Of a stretch of 9,186 nt of DNA, positions 4,435 to 9,186 are shown in pieces. A program made the position numbers and the translations under genes. Source of the stretch: an uncultured Anaerococcus sp. (lineage in GTDB: Bacteria > Bacillota > Clostridia > Tissierellales > Peptoniphilaceae); assembly GCF_947253225.1 (NCBI RefSeq), contig NZ_CAMXYR010000055.1, positions 1 through 9,186 of the forward strand. The letters are read 5' to 3'. Each line of letters opens with the position of its first letter. Within the stretch, counting starts at the first letter, position 1. The notes beneath the pieces are model-generated. The model did not search any database. It had not been told where the DNA came from and saw only the letters and a program-made list of their open reading frames with translations.

Positions 4435-5559
4435 ATGCCAAGTATTGTTGCATTAATTTATAGTTCAGAGTTTGAAGAAAGAAATTACGGCGTATTGTGC
4501 AAGCATAGACCTGATTATATGCTTCCTTTTGGTGGTAGGTATAGGGTTATTGACTTTACTTTATCTAATCTTACCAACCATGATATTTCGAGAGTTATTT
4601 TGTATGCTGATAGGATGATGAGATCAACCCTAGACCATATTGGAAATGGCAAGAGTTGGGAGCTAAATAGGAGAAATGGTGGTCTTATGATTAATTCTCC
4701 AACACATTCTACCAAGGGCAATTTGAGTGAAATTGAGACTTATTATGATACTATAAGATATTTTGAAGACCATCCATCAGATTATATATACATTTGCAAT
4801 CCTATGTATATTAATAAAGTAGATATTACAGATGCTAAAGAGACTATGGAATCTAATGATTTGGATTGTCTTGTATTTTCAACTAAAACAGAGGATAAAG
4901 ATGGATATTACTTAAATAGGAGGATTATATCATCTGATGAGAGTGGAAGACCTTGTTCTGTTGGTTTAAATCTAGGGATTTCTGATGAGATAGACTTATA
5001 TTTAGGATCATTATTAATAAAGAGAGATCTTTTCCTAAGAATTTTAAGGACTGCTATGGAAAGAAATTCTCAAATGTCTTTATTGAACGCAATTTTCGCC
5101 TTTGCTGGCGATATGAATATTGATTTTTATAGACATAACAAAGAATTTGAAATAATTTCTGACATCAATTCTTTCTTTGAGGCAAATATGAAATTGTTAA
5201 ATAGAGATGATTTCAATCAATTGTTCTATGAAGATGGCTTAGTTTATACAAAATCAAAGGATGAACCATCAACTTCTTACACCAAAGAATCTAATGTTAA
5301 AAATTCTCTTCTTGCAAATGGTGCTATAATTAGGGGTGATGTTGAAAATTCAATTATTTTTAGAGGCGTAGAGATAGGTAAGGGAGCTATTGTCAAAAAT
5401 TCAATAGTTTTTCAAGATACAGTTATTTCAGATGGAGCTATTTTGAATTATGCCATAACAGATAAGAGGACTTTTATTGATAAGGATACTAGATTATTCG
5501 GCAATAGATCTCACCCTTTTGTTACATCAAAGAATGAAGAGTTGGAGAAAGGAATTTAA
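4435..5559 (+). CDS. glgD: GlgD, regulatory-type ADP-glucose pyrophosphorylase subunit
   Basis: A 374-residue GlgC paralogue. I place the start at ATG 4435 (MPSIVALIYSS), since GGAGG (4424-4428) is 6 bases upstream and the family begins this way. An in-frame ATG at 4411 would only add residues overlapping GlgC. The fold is clear: MLPFGGRYRVIDFTLSNLTN (29-48) matches the GlgC counterpart, and hexapeptide beta-helix repeats (about 297-345) close the protein. The catalytic parts are lost. The GGQGSRL nucleotide loop is replaced by SSEFEERNY, the SGDHIYK segment with the catalytic Asp becomes CNPMYIN (Pro123), and the FEEKP lysine motif is absent. In Firmicutes GlgD forms a mixed enzyme with GlgC and changes its activity, though it is not active alone. 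It is separated from both neighbours by one base, fitting a fixed-ratio complex. Confidence 0.94.
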   Translation: MPSIVALIYSSEFEERNYGVLCKHRPDYMLPFGGRYRVIDFTLSNLTNHDISRVILYADRMMRSTLDHIGNGKSWELNRRNGGLMINSPTHSTKGNLSEIETYYDTIRYFEDHPSDYIYICNPMYINKVDITDAKETMESNDLDCLVFSTKTEDKDGYYLNRRIISSDESGRPCSVGLNLGISDEIDLYLGSLLIKRDLFLRILRTAMERNSQMSLLNAIFAFAGDMNIDFYRHNKEFEIISDINSFFEANMKLLNRDDFNQLFYEDGLVYTKSKDEPSTSYTKESNVKNSLLANGAIIRGDVENSIIFRGVEIGKGAIVKNSIVFQDTVISDGAILNYAITDKRTFIDKDTRLFGNRSHPFVTSKNEELEKGI

Positions 5560-5560
5560 G

Positions 5561-6994
5561 ATGAACATTCTTTTTCTTACAGGAGAAGCAGTTCCATTTA
5601 TTAAAACGGGAGGGCTTGCCGATGTTGCGGGAGCCCTACCAAAGGAACTTGTAAAAAAAGGTCAAGATTGTAGGGTTGTCCTTCCACTTTATAAGGCTAT
5701 TGATGATAAATATAGGCAAAAAATGGAAAAGGTTACTGAATTCTATGTCGACCTTGATTGGAAACATCAGTATACGGGAGTATATCAATTAAAATGGGAT
5801 GGAGTAGTTTTTTATTTCATTGATAACTTAGAATACTTTGGTAGAGATGGTATTTATGGATTTGATGATGATGCTGAAAGATTTATTTTTTTCTCCAAAG
5901 CGTGTACACTTTTGGGTAAGGAAGTAAATTTTAAACCAGATATTATCCATTCCAATGATTGGCATACGGCTATGGTTAATATTTTTGTAAATGATTTTAG
6001 GAAGGGAGATTCTTATTTTGATGATGTAAGGACACTCTTTACTATACATAATCTAAAATATCAAGGAGTATTCAGTGCTGATAATTTGAGACTTGCAGGT
6101 CTTGGCGGTTCATATTTTAATGAAAATGACTTAAAATATTTCGATGCTATTAATTTCCTAAAAGGTGGTATAATACATTCGACCGCAGTTAATACTGTAT
6201 CTGAAAATTATGCCAGAGAAATACAATACCCATTCTATGGGGAAGGTCTTGATGGAATTATAAGGAAGTATTCTTATAAGCTTAAGGGAATTGTCAATGG
6301 TATAGATTTTGATATTTGGGATCCTAAAACTGATGGTCATTTGGCGGAAAATTTTGATGTTACAAGTATCGATAAGAAAGTAGCTAATAAGCTTGATCTA
6401 CAAAAGTCCTATGGTCTACCAGTAAGGGAAGATGTTCCTCTAATTGGTATTTGTTCTAGGCTTAATGAAATGAAGGGTCTTGACCTTGTTAGATATATTT
6501 TGGATGAGCTTTTACAAGAAGATATTCAATTTGTAGTCCTAGGTACTGGAGATTACACTTATGAAGAAATGTTTAAATATTTCGAGTGGAAATACCCTGA
6601 CAAGGTTGCTGCAAGGATTTATTATAGCGGAGAGGAAAGCCACAAGATATACGGTGCTAGTGATTTTTATTTGATGCCTAGTGTGTCTGAACCATGTGGT
6701 ATAAGCCAACTTATAGCTATGAGATATGGCTCTCTTCCAATAGTTAGAGAGGCTGGAGGATTAAAAGATACAGTCGTAGCTTACAACGAATTTACAGGAG
6801 AAGGAACTGGATTTTCTTTTGCTAATATTAATGCCCATGAACTTTTGTTCTGTATAAAGAATGCTCTTAAAGTTTATAGGGAAGATAAGGATGCTCTAAA
6901 TAAGCTTATAGTCAATGCTATGAGCCAAAATAATGATTGGGCAAAATCTGGTGAAAGATATTTAGAATTATATAATGAAATTAAAGCAAGATAA
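5561..6994 (+). CDS. glgA: Glycogen synthase (ADP-glucose dependent, GT5)
   Basis: A 477-residue enzyme, the same length as E. coli GlgA, that transfers glucose from ADP-glucose to the non-reducing ends of alpha-1,4-glucan. The start is ATG 5561 (MNILFLTGEAVPFIKTGGLA), with AAAGGA 7 bases upstream. In-frame codons before it would add 28 residues unlike the family. The ADP-glucose motif KTGGL (15-19), HSNDWHTA (130-137), TIHNLKYQG (161-169), TVSENYA (212-218), NGIDFDIWDP (246-255), SRLNEMKG (R300, K305), VLGTGD (326-331), SEPCGISQL (E377) and the C-terminal GGL are all present. Residues K15, R300, K305 and E377 fall at the same numbers as in the E. coli enzyme. It lies one base after glgD and overlaps the next gene by 20 bases. 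It looks fully functional. Confidence 0.97.
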   Translation: MNILFLTGEAVPFIKTGGLADVAGALPKELVKKGQDCRVVLPLYKAIDDKYRQKMEKVTEFYVDLDWKHQYTGVYQLKWDGVVFYFIDNLEYFGRDGIYGFDDDAERFIFFSKACTLLGKEVNFKPDIIHSNDWHTAMVNIFVNDFRKGDSYFDDVRTLFTIHNLKYQGVFSADNLRLAGLGGSYFNENDLKYFDAINFLKGGIIHSTAVNTVSENYAREIQYPFYGEGLDGIIRKYSYKLKGIVNGIDFDIWDPKTDGHLAENFDVTSIDKKVANKLDLQKSYGLPVREDVPLIGICSRLNEMKGLDLVRYILDELLQEDIQFVVLGTGDYTYEEMFKYFEWKYPDKVAARIYYSGEESHKIYGASDFYLMPSVSEPCGISQLIAMRYGSLPIVREAGGLKDTVVAYNEFTGEGTGFSFANINAHELLFCIKNALKVYREDKDALNKLIVNAMSQNNDWAKSGERYLELYNEIKAR

Positions 6995-9186
6995 AAACTA
7001 TACAACAAATTTACTAGAGAGAATACAAAGTTTTTTGTATTCTTTTTATGCGAAAGATCTTAAAAATGCAAGAATAAATGAGGTTTATGATTGCCTATGT
7101 AGGGCTTTGATGGAAGACATTGGGAAAAGATGGGTAAAAAGCAAGTCTATAGAAACGGAATTTGAAGTCTATGTTCTTAGTTTCGAGTATCTACCAGGAA
7201 AGTTTATTGAAAAAAACATAGCAAGGCTCGGTAGGGAAGATGAAATAAGAAAAGTTTTAAGTGAAATTGGATTTTCATACGAATCTATAATTGATTTTGA
7301 AAAAGAAGCAAATCTAGGTGTCGGTGATATTGGAATTGGCTCAAGTTACATAATTAGTGAGCTTGCTAATAAAAAAATCAGGTCAGTTGCCTATGCATTA
7401 AGATATGAAAATGGTGATTTAAAGCAAAGAATTGAAGATGGTAGACAAGTGGAATACTCTGACTACTGGCTTGAAGAAGGGTCTAACTGGGAACATAAAA
7501 AGGGATTTTCCTATGAATTAGATATTGATGGCAGGAAACACAAATCTATCGCCTATGATATAGCTATTTTAAGTGATAAGGCTGATTTTGTTACAACACT
7601 AAGACTCTTTCAATCGGAGCCAACCAGTGCTGTAAGCTACCAGGATTTTGCTAGGGGAGATATATTGAAGGCCTACGATGAGTATATAAGTACAAGTTCT
7701 ATTAATCAGTTCTTGTATTTGGATGATTCTTCTTATGATGGAAAACTTTTGAGGCTTAAACAAGAATATTTCTATTCAGCAAGTGCTATTAGGGACATCT
7801 TTAAGAGATACAAAAATAGGTATGGGTCAATAGATAAAATTGATGAAAGAATTAAGATTTTTGCTAATGATATTCATCCAACAATTGCCTTAGTTGAATT
7901 TATTAGGATTTTGAATGAGACTTACAAGCTTAGTATTAGGGAAGCTATTGATATTTCAAGAAGAGTTTTTGAACATATAGCTTTTTCTATAACAGATGAT
8001 AGCCTAGAGGCTTATCCTGTTGATATGGTTAAGAGGGTTAATCCTGAAATAATCGAAACCATTTTACAAATTCAAGATGAATTATGGATTGAGAATCACG
8101 AAAATCAACTGATTAGAAATGGATATGTTTTATTTAAGAATATAAATATGACCCTATCCAATGAATATATTTTCTTATCCAAAACTTTAAAAGAAGAAAA
8201 ACCTGCACCAAGAAAGCTTTCCTATATGAATTTGGGTACAGATAGAGTTCTTTATTTGGAAAAAAGTAATGAAAGTTTAATGAAGGTGTTTACTGAGTAT
8301 GGCATTAGGAATAGTTCGGTTGGTGAGATTTTAAAAATCAAAAATCTAAAAACTAAATCTTCATTTATAGATGATTTGGAAGATGTAAAATTTGCTAATA
8401 AGAAAAAACTTATTGCATTAACAAAAGAGGAGATTAACCCATATTCTATATTTGATGTTCAATTATCTATAATTCATGAAGGAAAGAGACAGCTCCTTAA
8501 TGCTTTATCTATAGCTTACAAATATTACCTACTAAAACATAATACTAACCTTAGATATGTACCAACTACCTATATTTTCTCTGGAAAAGCCAATGAAGGT
8601 TATTTCATGGCAAAAGAAACTATTAAGTTTATACTTGCCTTAAAGAAGATGATTGATAGAGATAAGATTATAAGAGAGAAGATAAAAATAGTTTTCGTCG
8701 AAGATATAGATGTTCATAAAACAAGGCTAATTCTAAATGCAAGTGACATTTACAATAATCTAACACTTGTAACTTTAGATAATCAAGATTTTAATATGCT
8801 AAATGCAGCTTTTAATATGACAAATATTTTGACAAGTAGGGGTGGGATTAGCCAAAATATAAGAGGGGTTGATTCTTTCTATAAGATTGGAGAATCTTAC
8901 AGAGAAATTGTTGATGATAACTATTTCTCAAATTATGACGCAAATAATTTCTACTATTCTAATGATATGGTAAAATATACTGTGGAAAATCTAATAAGAG
9001 AAAATTATGAAAATTTTCCATATGATTTTAAAGTGATTTATGACCAAATAATGATGTATAATGATTCTTTCAGGGTTTTTAAGGACTTACCTGATTTAGC
9101 TTCCCAGAGAAGTCAAATTGAAATTGATTATCTTGACAAAAATAAATGGGTCGTAAAAGAAATAGATAACATACTATGGGCAAATA
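6975..9186 (+). CDS. Glycogen phosphorylase-like protein lacking catalytic residues (partial)
   Basis: An open frame of at least 737 codons running off the window. The start is ATG 6975, the first ATG after an in-frame stop (6963-6965), overlapping glgA by 20 bases with no clear ribosome site. The GT35 fold is recognisable throughout: VLSFEYLPGK (67-76), RYENGDLKQ, LLRLKQEYFYSASAIRDI, FANDIHPTIALVEFIRIL, FDVQLSIIHEGKRQLLN (493-509), SGKANEGY and a C-terminal region with conserved W and DxF positions. The catalytic apparatus is gone. Rabbit-enzyme K568-R569 is S498-I499, Y573 is G503, and the LGNGGLG loop is LGVGDIG (114-120). The EASGTGNMKF motif with the PLP lysine is replaced by a stretch containing no lysine between 582 and 637. 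Only some residues (K504, RLKQEYF, HPT) remain. The frame is undamaged, so it is probably a selected pseudoenzyme, for example a glycan-binding or regulatory partner. A true phosphorylase may lie beyond the window. Confidence 0.88.
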   Translation, partial: MKLKQDKNYTTNLLERIQSFLYSFYAKDLKNARINEVYDCLCRALMEDIGKRWVKSKSIETEFEVYVLSFEYLPGKFIEKNIARLGREDEIRKVLSEIGFSYESIIDFEKEANLGVGDIGIGSSYIISELANKKIRSVAYALRYENGDLKQRIEDGRQVEYSDYWLEEGSNWEHKKGFSYELDIDGRKHKSIAYDIAILSDKADFVTTLRLFQSEPTSAVSYQDFARGDILKAYDEYISTSSINQFLYLDDSSYDGKLLRLKQEYFYSASAIRDIFKRYKNRYGSIDKIDERIKIFANDIHPTIALVEFIRILNETYKLSIREAIDISRRVFEHIAFSITDDSLEAYPVDMVKRVNPEIIETILQIQDELWIENHENQLIRNGYVLFKNINMTLSNEYIFLSKTLKEEKPAPRKLSYMNLGTDRVLYLEKSNESLMKVFTEYGIRNSSVGEILKIKNLKTKSSFIDDLEDVKFANKKKLIALTKEEINPYSIFDVQLSIIHEGKRQLLNALSIAYKYYLLKHNTNLRYVPTTYIFSGKANEGYFMAKETIKFILALKKMIDRDKIIREKIKIVFVEDIDVHKTRLILNASDIYNNLTLVTLDNQDFNMLNAAFNMTNILTSRGGISQNIRGVDSFYKIGESYREIVDDNYFSNYDANNFYYSNDMVKYTVENLIRENYENFPYDFKVIYDQIMMYNDSFRVFKDLPDLASQRSQIEIDYLDKNKWVVKEIDNILWAN
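7016..7048 (+). terminator. Terminator-like hairpin inside the start of the phosphorylase-like gene
   Basis: AGAATACAAA (7020-7029) pairs perfectly with TTTGTATTCT (7034-7043) around loop GTTT, and A/G-U pairs can extend the stem to 14 bp (7016-7047). The 3' arm runs into TTTTTA. It begins about 25 bases after the glgA stop and covers codons 14-25 of the fourth gene, so it is an intragenic terminator or attenuator candidate. Confidence 0.75.

Noticed and set aside
4515..4721. Minus-strand frames within glgD and glgA (also 5828-6049 and 6158-6340)
   Set aside because: They are antisense to conserved, motif-bearing genes and have no ribosome sites.
5477..5560. Upstream start for glgA giving a 505-residue protein
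   Set aside because: The extra 28 residues overlap the end of glgD and do not resemble GlgA. The MNILFLTGE start has the ribosome site and family-typical N-terminus.
7110..7112. Later ATG as the start of the phosphorylase-like gene, which would place the hairpin outside the coding region
   Set aside because: Residues before it (LLERIQSFLYSFYAK...YDCLCRALMEDI) match the N-terminal helices expected of phosphorylases, so ATG 6975 is preferred.

Overview
The window reads as the end of a draft-assembly contig from a low-GC, Gram-positive anaerobe. The first 32 bases are a transposon-library sequencing adapter, not genomic DNA. The very AT-rich composition, AGGAGG-type ribosome binding sites, arginine codons that are mostly AGA/AGG, and a glgC-glgD pair (a Firmicutes arrangement) all fit a Clostridia/Tissierellia-type organism such as the Peptoniphilaceae. 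The genus is an inference.

Left part (33-2760): accessory DNA that looks like the decayed remains of a phage or integrative element. It holds the C-terminal end of a small phage-type protein (34-156), a broken DUF3102-family gene (488-863), an intact type II toxin-antitoxin pair with a RelB/DinJ-type antitoxin and a YoeB-type RNase toxin (1261-1777), and about 750 bases with no gene but dense inverted repeats (1828-2530). Scraps of overlapping short reading frames follow (2531-2726). A diverged direct repeat of about 50 bases (411-460 and 2209-2258) flanks most of this cargo. The segment abuts the 3' end of the tmRNA gene, a common integration site for mobile elements, but no integrase is in view.

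Middle (2762-3194): ssrA (tmRNA) on the minus strand, complete with its own promoter, a proteolysis-tag reading frame (ANNNSEANFALAA), an encoded CCA end and an intrinsic terminator.

Right part (3300-9186, running off the window): a glycogen operon on the plus strand, glgC-glgD-glgA-glgP-like, with 1-base gaps between the first three genes and a 20-base overlap between the last two. GlgC makes ADP-glucose, GlgD is a catalytically degenerate GlgC paralogue expected to act as the regulatory partner, and GlgA polymerises glucose onto the glycan. The fourth gene clearly has the glycogen phosphorylase (GT35) fold but has lost the PLP-binding lysine, the phosphate-binding residues and the PLP-phosphate loop, while staying open for at least 737 codons. 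It is therefore best read as a phosphorylase-derived pseudoenzyme, not a working phosphorylase. A strong intrinsic-terminator hairpin lies inside its first 25 codons, just after the glgA stop, suggesting attenuation of the fourth gene. These two observations are the most interesting in the window. The fourth gene would be missed by an ORF caller that requires a stop codon inside the window.
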